Shown here: in pieces, positions 1-8,526 of the stretch
Position numbering within the stretch: the first letter of the stretch is position 1
How the letters are laid out: each line of letters opens with the position of its first letter
DNA from: Parabacteroides faecalis
GTDB taxonomy: Bacteria; Bacteroidota; Bacteroidia; Bacteroidales; Tannerellaceae
Direction: 5' to 3'
NCBI RefSeq assembly: GCF_022809355.1
Contig: NZ_JAKZMM010000009.1
Span: 48,331-112,330, forward strand
Length of the DNA stretch: 64,000 nt
Translations under genes and position numbers: made by a program
The notes under the pieces: generated by a model
Told to the model about the DNA's origin: nothing
Seen by the model: only the letters and a program-made list of their open reading frames with translations
Database searches by the model: none

Positions 1-377
1 GCGAACTTGGCGACATCGCGCATTTCCTGCAAGCGCTTGCCCGGATGGAACACCACCTTCGGCTTGCGGAGCATGGTTGCCGTGAATTCTTCGGGCGTGG
101 CTGATCCGGCACTGCCCACGGCGATGCGGAAATTACCCAAATCACCGAACTGAACGATCTCGCTGTTCTTCAGGTGTGTTACCATGCCCCAGATCACACG
201 GTCCAACACCGCCTTGATGTCGGCTGAAGTCAGCGTACAGGTTTCTGCGATCTCATCGCACAAATCGTCAAACTCCACCCGGCGCGTGCTCACTGCCTGG
301 GCATAATACAACTTTGCGTTTTCCAACGCACCCCTACTCATGTCTTTTCTCTGCACTAACGTATAAGAAATTGCCAT
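1..377 (-). CDS. HU-related DNA-binding protein (3' part outside window)
   Basis: Small nucleoid-type DNA-binding protein of the Bacteroidetes HU-related family (IHF/HU fold with an N-terminal extension). The translation from the ATG at 377 begins MAISYTLVQRKD and continues through an HU-like core: a helical part around residues 35-65 (FDDLCDEIAETCTLTSADIK), then FGDLGNFRIAVGS and a KPKVVFHPGKRLQEMR arm. The C-terminal end lies beyond base 1. The family is known to occur next to phage-like lysis genes and capsule loci in Bacteroidales. Its promoter lies at 442-449, preceded by an array of eight 10-bp repeats, so it is probably regulated together with the lipoprotein gene at 16452, which has the same arrangement. 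The family call is firm; the role in the cell is inference. Confidence 0.85.
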   Translation of the reverse strand, partial: MAISYTLVQRKDMSRGALENAKLYYAQAVSTRRVEFDDLCDEIAETCTLTSADIKAVLDRVIWGMVTHLKNSEIVQFGDLGNFRIAVGSAGSATPEEFTATMLRKPKVVFHPGKRLQEMRDVAKF

Positions 378-441
378 AACTTTATCAGGACAAGTTTTTA
401 ATAGGTTCGGCAACCGCGCCTCTTCCTCTCTTGTCACACTA

Positions 442-449
442 CAAAGATA
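442..449 (-). promoter_or_regulatory. -7 box of the HU gene promoter
   Basis: On the minus strand the bases read TATCTTTG, the Bacteroidetes -7 consensus TAnnTTTG. The downstream leader reads TAGTGTGACAAGAG, which resembles the leader of the gene starting at 16001. Exactly 19 bases separate this box from the last TCCACA of the 469-550 array, so the array occupies the position of the usual -33 TTTG box. Confidence 0.7.
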
Positions 450-468
450 CAACGCCCCAAAATCGCCG

Positions 469-550
469 TGTGGATCAATGTGGATCAGTGTGGATGAGTG
501 TGGACGAAAAGGGATCAAATGGGATCAGTGTGGATGAATGTGGATGAAAT
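469..550. repeat. Array of eight 10-bp repeats (TGTGGATCAn type), left copy
   Basis: Eight consecutive 10-bp units, mostly TGTGGATNAr, with a CGA variant in unit 4 and two GGGATCA variants in units 5-6. The period is exactly 10 bp with no slippage, so each unit presents the same helical face. A homologous array with the same order of variants lies inverted at 16319-16397. Relative to transcription both arrays have the same orientation and lie just upstream of a promoter. The core TGATCCACA differs from the E. coli DnaA box TTATCCACA at one base, but the regular spacing argues for a dedicated binding protein. Confidence 0.8.
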
Positions 551-618
551 AAGGGGGAAGTTTTAGGGAAAATGGCCGACTGGAGCAGACAAAAACCGGC
601 AATTCTTCATTATGCGAA

Positions 619-644
619 GTAGAGGCGCAGCGCTGCTGCGCCTC
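619..644 (+). repeat. REP-type hairpin (GTAG family), copy 1
   Basis: GTAG followed by a GC-rich palindrome (AGGCGCAGC, centre, GCTGCGCCT). The core here is GCGCTGCTG. The identical 26 bases occur in inverted orientation at 11489-11514 and in no other copy in this window; these two copies bracket the defence operon. It lies 60 bases beyond the stop codon of the Res-like gene. Confidence 0.8.
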
Positions 645-703
645 GGGTGTTGGGGTTTCTAATCTTTTGATAGGATGTTGTGGGAAGAGGATCTTTTACG
701 CAT

Positions 704-3394
704 CTAGAAAGATCTTATTAAATATTCAAAGCTATTTGATCTTTCCACAATATCGTGTCTTAAAAGATGATACTTCCAAGGTTTTCCTCCATTTTTAGAT
801 GTATATTCTGTCGCATTTTTACAGTATTCTTCTGCAGCAGCTTTTTTGGCTAATACATCCTCTGCTGTTAGATCTTTTACTGCTTTTGTTTCCACCATGT
901 AAATGCAATCAGAGGTTTCCACAATGAAGTCTGGTTCATATCTTTTTGAACCGTTTGCCCAAAATATATTGAATTGATTTGGTGCTGGTCTCAACCATCG
1001 GATAACATTTTTGTCAGCTTCAAGTACATTTGCAAAATTCAATTCGGTTGAGCTATCAAATTTACATTCAGTATAGTATGACTTTAAGAAGCCTCTATAA
1101 ATATACTTCTTCACAAATCCAGGTTTAACAATATCTCTAAAGTCTATTTTGCCAAAACCTTCAAGTTCAGTTAAATGCTGTTCCACAATACCAGTGAATG
1201 GCAATACTTTAGGTTTAAGATAACCTAATGGTGTTATCACAAAGTGTTGTTTCATTTGGTCGTAAATAGTATTGGATATAGCCTTTTTAAATTGATTTAC
1301 AACCTTGGGTAAATCTTCTTCTTTTTCTATATTCTTTCCTATGGCATTTACAGCCTGTTCTGCCAGATGATATAAGAGTTCCGAATTATTATCATAGTCT
1401 ATATCATCATAGTCCATTAATGAAACGACAATTTGATTTACAGGAGATTCAAACTTTCTGCCGGTTTTTGCTTGTAAAGTTTCAACACTCTTTTCCCCTG
1501 CACCTACGCTGACTCTTAAAATTTCGTCTTCTAAAGCGGGTAGGTCAAATCCTATGCGTGTGTCAAGATCAAACCATTTATATTCAGCTTTATAGGCCTC
1601 TTTCTGAATAGTCATACGTGGAATTTCTATGATGTTGTCAATAAAATTCTTTACAACGATTTCCACGACATCATCTACTTCTTCCAATAATGGTTTAGCA
1701 ACCTCATCAGCAAATAAAGGGTCTCTTTCTCTTGCCTTTTTGATAATTTCGCTTCTCGTGTTAGCCTTAATCACTTCAATTACTTCAGGTCGTGACAGTT
1801 CTTTTGTACAGGATACCTGAGTATTCATTTTAGGTATAACTTCCCATACTGCACGCTGGGCATCCATAATTGCACGTGCATTTTGTTTCTCTATTTCAGT
1901 CTTAGCTTCTTTGATCGCCTTTTGTTCCTGAAAATCAATAATTGTTGTAGCTGTTACAATCTTGCCCGGCGTTGTATTTAGTTGATCATCATCAAGTTCT
2001 ACGTATGAAAACTTGCTCAATACCGAGTTTTTATCATTAGCCTTAGCTATAACCGCTTCAAAATTCTCATGGGCAATTACAGTCAGTTTATCTATGTCTG
2101 CATATCCAGTGCGCTTTCCATATGGTAATCTTAAACCACGCCCGATTTGTTGTTCAACCAAAATTGGTGCATCCGCAGCACGTAATGGCACTATTGTATA
2201 AAGATTGGTCACGTCCCAGCCCTCTTTTAACATATTGACGTGGATTACAATCTCTATTTTGTTGTCGGGCTTTTCCAACGAGAGGAACTGTTTGTCTATT
2301 TCTTCATCTTTCTTTGTAGAGCTGTCTATCTGTAGGACTTTACCAGCATACTTTCTGTCAAACATTTCATTTTCTATCCTGTTGAATGTTTCCGTTGCAT
2401 GCTGAATGTTTTTACATACAATTAGAATAAATGGTTTGACTAAAGGTAGATTATTATTTTTAGCAAACATTTGAAGGTGCAGTTTCGTATATTCATGCAC
2501 GCTTATAGCATCTTCTATTTTAAGTATATCCAACTCTTCATCGTTCATATTCCCTCTGCTAAAGTTTTTACGTTTAGCAATAGTTGGTATTTTGACATAC
2601 TTACCATCTAGCAAAGCTTGAGCCAAGTTGTATTCATAAACAATATTCTTGAAAGGTTTACCCTTTTCATCTGTAGGCGTGGCTGTCATTTCCAAACCAA
2701 GTATCGGACGCAATTCATTGATGGCTTTTCTGGAAGCATCAGCATGATAACGATGTGCTTCGTCCATTAAAATGACAAGATCATCTAATGAGGAAAGGTA
2801 ATTAAAATATGATTGTCCTAGGTACTCGGATAATCTTCTCATTTTAGGAGTACCTTTTTTACTTCCTTCTTTACTCTCGGTATTAAACTTTGAAATGTTG
2901 AAAATATTTATCTGAATCTGGTTTTCGGAGAACAGACTTCGCGCCATATCGTAGTTTTCGCCGGTGATAATATAAGGTTCATTGTGTACAAACTCAGAAA
3001 TACCTCGGAAAACATATTTTTCATATGAAGGATCACCAAAGTCTCTCATCAGCTTCTCATACAATGTCAGGTTGGGAGCCAATATAAAGAAATGCTTAAT
3101 ACCTTTTGCCAGATAAAGATAGGCAATGCAGGCACCCATGAGGCGTGTTTTACCAATACCTGTTGCAATGGAGAAAGCGAACGAAGGAAACTCGCGCTCG
3201 AAATTCTTACATGCAGGGCATATTGCTCTCACTTTACTCAACTGCTCTTCCAAAAAAGCGGCATACGCTTCACCTGACGGGCGATTTTTGAAGTCCAACT
3301 GCTCTACCAGCTTGGCCATTACGTCTAATGCTTCGGCCAAGGGTTCACGCAACGAAAGGCGTTGCTTGATATTGTTACTATAGAAATTACTCAT
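704..3394 (-). CDS. Type III restriction Res-like helicase-nuclease
   Basis: An 896-residue DEAD/DEAH-type helicase with a C-terminal nuclease, like the restriction subunit of type III restriction-modification enzymes. Visible motifs are Walker A TGIGKT (78-83), LAPNLTL (105-111), the DEAH box at 211-214, MTATPT just after it, and the C-terminal helicase motif QQIGRGLRLPYG. Near the C-terminus D822, E835 and K837 (PDFIVE ... VETKA) form a PD-(D/E)XK site. The expected role is ATP-driven scanning and cleavage of unmodified DNA. It is the last gene of a seven-gene minus-strand operon and starts 4 bases after the HNH gene. No damage is visible. The family is clear; that it works with the methylase at 5332 is inferred from the operon. 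Confidence 0.88.
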   Translation of the reverse strand: MSNFYSNNIKQRLSLREPLAEALDVMAKLVEQLDFKNRPSGEAYAAFLEEQLSKVRAICPACKNFEREFPSFAFSIATGIGKTRLMGACIAYLYLAKGIKHFFILAPNLTLYEKLMRDFGDPSYEKYVFRGISEFVHNEPYIITGENYDMARSLFSENQIQINIFNISKFNTESKEGSKKGTPKMRRLSEYLGQSYFNYLSSLDDLVILMDEAHRYHADASRKAINELRPILGLEMTATPTDEKGKPFKNIVYEYNLAQALLDGKYVKIPTIAKRKNFSRGNMNDEELDILKIEDAISVHEYTKLHLQMFAKNNNLPLVKPFILIVCKNIQHATETFNRIENEMFDRKYAGKVLQIDSSTKKDEEIDKQFLSLEKPDNKIEIVIHVNMLKEGWDVTNLYTIVPLRAADAPILVEQQIGRGLRLPYGKRTGYADIDKLTVIAHENFEAVIAKANDKNSVLSKFSYVELDDDQLNTTPGKIVTATTIIDFQEQKAIKEAKTEIEKQNARAIMDAQRAVWEVIPKMNTQVSCTKELSRPEVIEVIKANTRSEIIKKARERDPLFADEVAKPLLEEVDDVVEIVVKNFIDNIIEIPRMTIQKEAYKAEYKWFDLDTRIGFDLPALEDEILRVSVGAGEKSVETLQAKTGRKFESPVNQIVVSLMDYDDIDYDNNSELLYHLAEQAVNAIGKNIEKEEDLPKVVNQFKKAISNTIYDQMKQHFVITPLGYLKPKVLPFTGIVEQHLTELEGFGKIDFRDIVKPGFVKKYIYRGFLKSYYTECKFDSSTELNFANVLEADKNVIRWLRPAPNQFNIFWANGSKRYEPDFIVETSDCIYMVETKAVKDLTAEDVLAKKAAAEEYCKNATEYTSKNGGKPWKYHLLRHDIVERSNSFEYLIRSF

Positions 3395-3398
3395 ACCA

Positions 3399-4055
3399 TC
3401 AATGCTTGTTCCAGACTATTTCATCTTCAAACTCTGTTTCCAAATGATTATCGCGGATTACCCAATACTTGAAACCCAGCATTTCTTGCTCAATGGACAA
3501 TTCGGCCGCCACCAAAGCCCGGTTGGCTGGTGTTGGTTCCATCAGAAATGCGTTGACTTTCTCCAAAAAGTTATTCATAATCTGCTTGGTATAATCAAAA
3601 AAACGTTTTTCCTTAATCGTACGTATAATTTGTTTTCCGCTGTGAATCAACCTCCCATTATACAAAACATGAAGCATATTAATTGTATTTCTATGTATCA
3701 CATCTTCAATCATACTCAAAAAAACGGCTTCGTTTTTCTCAAAGTCAATTCTTTGAATTATCTCATCCTCTATATTAATAACTGACGGATAAATATTATC
3801 ATCAAAAGAATTTCTTTTCTTTCCATTACAATATCTACAAGATAAAAACAAGTTACTCCAAGTATTGGTTAATATAGGATAATTCTTTTGACTTCTATAA
3901 TGTTCTATTTCAAAATCTGTGATTAACCGACGCTCACAAATATAACATTTCTCGTGTTGGTCCTCCAGTAATTGAACTTTTACATCCTCTCCATCATATT
4001 GAGAGGTAGTCAACAAGGAGGATGGTATTATTCCGCTCTTTCTTTCCCTGATCAT
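3399..4055 (-). CDS. HNH endonuclease, PtuB-like (Septu-type)
   Basis: A 218-residue HNH nuclease. Zinc-binding pairs C37-x2-C40 and C73-x2-C76 frame the motif: E51-H52 in FEIEHYRSQ, N68 in WSNLF, and CRYCNGKK. The architecture fits the small HNH partner (PtuB, TIGR02646-like) of Septu defence and of retron Ec78-type effectors. The start ATG overlaps the stop of the upstream ATPase gene by 4 bases, the usual coupling of ptuA-ptuB. In Septu the ATPase is thought to sense phage and license the nuclease. That these two genes form a Septu-like pair embedded in the larger operon is inference from fold and neighbourhood. Confidence 0.8.
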   Translation of the reverse strand: MIRERKSGIIPSSLLTTSQYDGEDVKVQLLEDQHEKCYICERRLITDFEIEHYRSQKNYPILTNTWSNLFLSCRYCNGKKRNSFDDNIYPSVINIEDEIIQRIDFEKNEAVFLSMIEDVIHRNTINMLHVLYNGRLIHSGKQIIRTIKEKRFFDYTKQIMNNFLEKVNAFLMEPTPANRALVAAELSIEQEMLGFKYWVIRDNHLETEFEDEIVWNKH

Positions 4056-5296
4056 GGCAACACTGTTTTAAGAACCGACGCATATCTGTTTCTGATTGCC
4101 ATATAAGTTCCAACCAAGTTGGGCGAAACCGACTCCGGCACTTTATTCAAATCCTCAACAAGCTGCCTGATGTCATATTTGTCTGAATCGGTCAAGCTTT
4201 CTTTCTGTAATAACGATTCAAGTCTTTCTAGCTGCATTTGCATATAGCTGGAATCGGAAGAAACTCCAAAATAACCTTCAGCCAAAGTCTCGTAAGAGTA
4301 TTGGGTCAATTCATTGATGGTTTCCCGATGCTCCAAATCGAATGCCACGGCGTTGTCCAACGAGTTGAGTACAAATGGCGAATGTGTCGTAATAATGAAC
4401 TGTATGTTAGGGAACACCTTCGTCAGGAAAGGCATAATCATCTTTTGCAATTCCAGATGCAGATGGGTTTCCACTTCGTCTATTAACACAATTCCTTCTT
4501 TTTGATAGGCGCGTATTAAATTATCTTTTCCTTGCATTTTAAGAATCAAGTCAACCACAATATCTAATATAGCGGCATAGCCATCAGATAATTGCGTAAA
4601 TCTGAATTCTTTTCCTTCAGTTTGAATTAGGAAGCTATAATTTTTATGATTAAACTTTAATCGCAACTCCTTATCGTCATAGATCTGTTTAAGAAGATTT
4701 TCAAAATTAATGAACCATTTATTTATTAGTTCCGCATCTTTAAGTTCTCCTTCATTGCGCGCCAATGCTTCTTGAATCTTTAGGTCTGATAGGAAATTAA
4801 GGAATTGATTCGTTACGGTTTTTTTTACGGCTCCTTTGATTTCATAAGTTGGTTTCGTAGGGCTTTCTGGCTCTATCATTTCTGGTTTTCTTGCAGCTTG
4901 ATAAAAAGCAATAATGAAATTACCCTCTTTGTAAGCATTAATTATATCTACCACATTAACAAAATCCAATTTGACTTTTCCATAAAGCGTATTAAACTTC
5001 ATTTCGTAAAAATCAATACCATTTTTTACACTCATCAATTCCTTATCATCCTTTACACCATCGTCTAATCTCCTTTTTAAATAATTTAAGTTAACCTCGT
5101 ATTTTGTAAAATCCAACGTTTTATCATCTTTGATTCTTTCCAGAAAATCCGCTATCGCATTCAGCAACACCGTTTTTCCACTACCATTCTTACCCGTTAT
5201 CATCAAATGGGGCGCTTGTTCGTCGGCAATGGGTATATCGAAGTTCTTCAGATGGAACAATTCGTTGACATGTATATTTTTAATGAAGTAATTCAT
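4052..5296 (-). CDS. AAA/ABC-type ATPase, PtuA-like
   Basis: A 414-residue SMC/ABC-like ATPase. It shows Walker A GKNGSGKT (35-42), an ABC-type signature LSDGY (236-240), Walker B IVLIDE (269-274) followed by ETHLHLELQ, and the H-motif TTHSPFVLNSL (303-313). There is no OLD/TOPRIM domain; the C-terminus is a short helical tail. It is followed, with a 4-base overlap, by the HNH gene, which is the organisation of Septu PtuA-PtuB. Between it and the methylase gene there are 35 bases, the largest gap in the operon, so the pair may have joined as a module. Alternatively it could be the ATPase component of an Hma-type system. Confidence 0.8.
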   Translation of the reverse strand: MNYFIKNIHVNELFHLKNFDIPIADEQAPHLMITGKNGSGKTVLLNAIADFLERIKDDKTLDFTKYEVNLNYLKRRLDDGVKDDKELMSVKNGIDFYEMKFNTLYGKVKLDFVNVVDIINAYKEGNFIIAFYQAARKPEMIEPESPTKPTYEIKGAVKKTVTNQFLNFLSDLKIQEALARNEGELKDAELINKWFINFENLLKQIYDDKELRLKFNHKNYSFLIQTEGKEFRFTQLSDGYAAILDIVVDLILKMQGKDNLIRAYQKEGIVLIDEVETHLHLELQKMIMPFLTKVFPNIQFIITTHSPFVLNSLDNAVAFDLEHRETINELTQYSYETLAEGYFGVSSDSSYMQMQLERLESLLQKESLTDSDKYDIRQLVEDLNKVPESVSPNLVGTYMAIRNRYASVLKTVLP

Positions 5297-5331
5297 ATGT
5301 TTATTCGTTTATATTGATTCATAATATTATT

Positions 5332-7089
5332 TTATTCTTCTTCTAATTTATCCTCACATTCCACTTCGGGCACTTCGATGATATTCAGCGAATAATCATC
5401 CTTGCCAAACTCGCATCGACCCAACAACATTTGAGGGATTTTCTTGATGGAAATATTGTTGAAAGCTTGCTTGCATTCGCGCTGAAACGACGTGCAGCAG
5501 ATAAGCAAGGATTCATCTTCCGCCATTGTTTCATGAATGGCCGTCAACGATTCGACTGTTAGGAACTGAGTCGTCGTGTAGATATAATCCGTTTCTGAGC
5601 CATATCCTTGTTTCCAGTAAACTTCTGCATCAGGTTGGTATGTATATCCTTCCTGCTTGGCCATTGCTGCAGCAAGCATATCTGCATTATATTCTTTGTT
5701 AATTACTGGATTCCCGAACTTGTCTTCTTTAAGGAGGCTTGGTGCTAATTCATAGAACTTAAATCCACTTCCACCACTCCAGTTCTGAGCCTTGCTTATG
5801 CCACCTTGATCTGTTCCATCTGTAACTTTCTTAAGACGAGGAACGCAATGAGTGTAGGCATGGTTACCAAGTTCTATACCGATATAACGTCTTCCCATTT
5901 TTTGGGCTACAGCAGCTGTGGTTCCAGAACCTAGGAAACTATCTAATACTATATCTCCAGGATTTGAAGCAAGAAGTAATATTCTTTCGATTAATTTTTC
6001 AGGCTTTTTACCTCTTGGAAAATTTACTCCTCCTTCGTTCCCAAGGTCTGATTTTGGTATATCATCATTCTTCCAAACATTTGATAATCTTGTTGTTTTA
6101 ACTATATTACCATTTTCAATGTAAGCTGTATCTTTTAGCCATGCACACAATTCCGCATTATAATAATATAAAGTAGTGTATATATCTTTATTTTTCCCTC
6201 TATTTGGAATATATTCAACAGAATATAGAGAATTTTTTGACATTTTACTCATGAGCTTGTTTTGAAATTCATTTTCTTGTTGAATGACATATGTTCGGAA
6301 TAAACTATCAAAATTGTTTTTATAATTTTCTCTTATTTCTCCTTCCCTTTTATCGAAATTTGCTAATGAGATAGATTCTACTTTATAATTATTGTGTCTG
6401 AAGATTTTTACTGGAAGTCCATTTGAAGGTGCAAGGAATTCTTCTATTAATTCTTTTTCACCTTTATCAATAAGGACCTTGTTATATCTTTTCATAGTCT
6501 TTTGTTCTAATATAGTAGAACCAAGAACTTCATTGAGTATGAGATTATTCTTTTTATATACAAGGATTTTTTCTCCAGTATTGAAAAAAGCCCCCCCTTG
6601 ACCAAGACCAGAAACGCTTGATTTTTCGTAAGTTATATCTACAACGAAATTGTTCCGGTTAAAAATCTCATCACATATTACCTTTAGATAGTGCCCTTCT
6701 GTATTATCTATACTAATCCATAAGCTTCCATCCTCCGAAAGTAAATTATGTAGAATACAAATTCTTTTATACATAAGATTTAACCATATTGAGTGCTCAA
6801 TATTATCATCATAATGTTCAAAAGCATTACCAGTATTATAAGGAGGATCTATGTAGATGCATTTAACTTGCCCTGCATAGTCTTGTTCAAGAGCTTTTAA
6901 TGCAAGTAGATTGTCGCCATGTATCAGCATATTACCTTTCCAAGGCTTACCATTACGTAAAACTCCAGTTTCAGGTTCACCGTAGGAGTATTCTTTATTC
7001 TCAATAAGAATACGAGGTTCCAATGGTTGGCGTTCATCATTCTTGCCAATCCAAGTCAATTCCAGTTTATATGTATTATTTTTTGTCAT
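5332..7089 (-). CDS. Type III Mod-like adenine DNA methyltransferase
   Basis: A 585-residue beta-class N6-adenine methyltransferase. The catalytic motif IV DPPY (81-84) precedes the SAM-binding motif I FLGSGTT (385-391), the order typical of type III Mod subunits. Between them lies a long variable stretch (about 150-360), probably target recognition. The N-terminus carries IHGDNLLALKAL (56-67), characteristic of Mod proteins. The C-terminal ~190 residues after motif I are longer than in a minimal enzyme. It would protect host DNA so that the Res-like gene at 704 cuts only unmodified DNA. It lies 4 bases after the unknown gene at 7094. I see no homopolymer tract that would suggest phase variation. 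Confidence 0.9.
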   Translation of the reverse strand: MTKNNTYKLELTWIGKNDERQPLEPRILIENKEYSYGEPETGVLRNGKPWKGNMLIHGDNLLALKALEQDYAGQVKCIYIDPPYNTGNAFEHYDDNIEHSIWLNLMYKRICILHNLLSEDGSLWISIDNTEGHYLKVICDEIFNRNNFVVDITYEKSSVSGLGQGGAFFNTGEKILVYKKNNLILNEVLGSTILEQKTMKRYNKVLIDKGEKELIEEFLAPSNGLPVKIFRHNNYKVESISLANFDKREGEIRENYKNNFDSLFRTYVIQQENEFQNKLMSKMSKNSLYSVEYIPNRGKNKDIYTTLYYYNAELCAWLKDTAYIENGNIVKTTRLSNVWKNDDIPKSDLGNEGGVNFPRGKKPEKLIERILLLASNPGDIVLDSFLGSGTTAAVAQKMGRRYIGIELGNHAYTHCVPRLKKVTDGTDQGGISKAQNWSGGSGFKFYELAPSLLKEDKFGNPVINKEYNADMLAAAMAKQEGYTYQPDAEVYWKQGYGSETDYIYTTTQFLTVESLTAIHETMAEDESLLICCTSFQRECKQAFNNISIKKIPQMLLGRCEFGKDDYSLNIIEVPEVECEDKLEEE

Positions 7090-7093
7090 ATTT

Positions 7094-7660
7094 TTAAAGA
7101 TTATTCCAAATTGAAGGATTAGTTAATAAACTAGCTATAATGTTAGACATCACAGATTCCCCAAAGTCTTTAATTTTTTCTATTATTTTAGGCTTCAACA
7201 AATCAGCATTATTATTAGTTTCTCTTGCTAGGTTCTTTAATTCATTATACTGTTCTTGGGTCAATGTCTCTCTAAGAATATTATGGATTGTGTGTATTTC
7301 TTGGGTTTGCTCTTGTGTTTGACTTATATTAATATAAGTCTTAGGTGTTGCCTTTTCTTTTGGACAGCAGCCTGGTATATCTCTTAATGATATAAGGATA
7401 GCAATTAAATTATAAATAGTTTCTTTACTTATTTTCTTATTAGACAATTCATTAAATCTTGCCAATGCTATGTCCTTCGGAAAATTTATTTGAATGAATC
7501 TTTTTGATTTTTCAACCCAACCAAAGAACTTTTGCCCGTCTTCTATATAATAAGAAGCTTCATGTAGAATATTCATGCCATCACGATACTCGATGTATGG
7601 TTCGCTATATTTAATTTCAAACGATTCACCTTCTTTTATTAAATCTTCTATTGTAACCAT
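7094..7660 (-). CDS. Unknown protein embedded in the defence operon
   Basis: A 188-residue soluble protein that I do not recognise. It has no signal peptide or membrane segment. The N-terminal ~75 residues look like a compact alpha/beta domain (IKYSEPYIEYRDGMN, FFGWVEKSKRFIQINFP). The middle contains CCPKEKATPK and a Gln/Thr-rich stretch (ISQTQEQTQEIHTIHN, about 112-127) that may be a linker. The C-terminus is helical. It sits 2 bases after the membrane protein gene and 4 bases before the methylase gene, so it is certainly co-transcribed. Small unknown genes between helicase and methylase are typical passengers or effectors in Hma-like loci. No function is assigned. Confidence 0.75.
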   Translation of the reverse strand: MVTIEDLIKEGESFEIKYSEPYIEYRDGMNILHEASYYIEDGQKFFGWVEKSKRFIQINFPKDIALARFNELSNKKISKETIYNLIAILISLRDIPGCCPKEKATPKTYINISQTQEQTQEIHTIHNILRETLTQEQYNELKNLARETNNNADLLKPKIIEKIKDFGESVMSNIIASLLTNPSIWNNL

Positions 7661-7662
7661 AA

Positions 7663-8526
7663 TTATAGTTGTATTATTTTATTTATTTTTTCTTGCTCAT
7701 AGTCCAACAATTCAAGTATAGTTTTCTGAATATTATCTGCCTTAATATTCCGCATAGCTTCTTTCATCCTTGTTGATATGATTTCTTTATTCTTACTTGA
7801 TATTTTATAATCATACTCGATTATTATATCCCAAATTCTTCGACTTTTGGATATATGTGTATGTTCCTCTTGCTGATATTTTTTTGTTTTACTTTCGTAC
7901 ATTCTCCTTAGTGTATCGTCACTACCATTATGACCATATACTTCAAATACATACCAGTCAAGATCTTCTATCAAAGCGCAGAATTCATCCGAATATGACT
8001 TTAATTTTTCAATGATATTGCTTTCTTCTTTAGTTAATTGATTTGAGAACATTATTCCTTTGGAGAAATCTGCGACATTAAAATTATCAATGATTTGTTT
8101 TAGTGATGCTCTAGTTTCTTTAATTTGAATATATGCAATTGTTTCTTTTGTAAGCATTCTGTTTGCAATTGCATTTATATCATTTAAACTAAAAGACTTA
8201 TAATATTCTGCAAGCTTTGTTTTCAACTCAGTAAGCCATTGGCTTTTTTGTTGATACTTCAGAATATTAATTTGAAGGTTTCTGTTATTTTTATTTTCAT
8301 TTTGATTCTGGCTTAATTGTTTGTGCAGAACATAGAATGCTATGCAACTGCTTAGAACCGTACCTATATATGCTCCCCAAAAGTTTAACCAATCTGTATC
8401 TTTTCCTACAAATTTAAATATAGCTGGCTTTAATATTAAGCAATTAATTATAATAGGTACACTTATAATAAGTAAAATAACCCACCAGTATTTTTTTAGT
8501 ATATCTATCATTATTTTAATTTCCAT
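7663..8526 (-). CDS. Two-helix membrane protein embedded in the defence operon
   Basis: About 287 residues. Two hydrophobic segments near the N-terminus (about 15-36, WVILLIISVPIIIN region, and 48-68, FWGAYIGTVLSSCIAFYVL) are followed by about 215 residues of charged, helical cytoplasmic sequence. This layout, a short membrane anchor plus a helical sensor-like domain, is common in abortive-infection effectors, but I cannot name a family. The ATG at 8526 overlaps the SNF2 gene by 16 bases. An alternative ATG at 8511 forms a TAATG stop-start junction with that gene and would give 282 residues; either way translation is coupled. Its being a membrane-acting effector is inference. Confidence 0.75.
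   Translation of the reverse strand: MEIKIMIDILKKYWWVILLIISVPIIINCLILKPAIFKFVGKDTDWLNFWGAYIGTVLSSCIAFYVLHKQLSQNQNENKNNRNLQINILKYQQKSQWLTELKTKLAEYYKSFSLNDINAIANRMLTKETIAYIQIKETRASLKQIIDNFNVADFSKGIMFSNQLTKEESNIIEKLKSYSDEFCALIEDLDWYVFEVYGHNGSDDTLRRMYESKTKKYQQEEHTHISKSRRIWDIIIEYDYKISSKNKEIISTRMKEAMRNIKADNIQKTILELLDYEQEKINKIIQL

Noticed and set aside
469..550. 10-bp array as a CRISPR or a chromosomal origin
   Set aside because: No spacers, and units are contiguous. DnaA-box similarity has one mismatch in every unit, and neither dnaA nor other origin landmarks are nearby; promoter-linked placement explains it better.
5332..7089. Phase-variable methylase
   Set aside because: I found no homopolymer or short tandem repeat tract in the gene or just before it, and the frame is intact.
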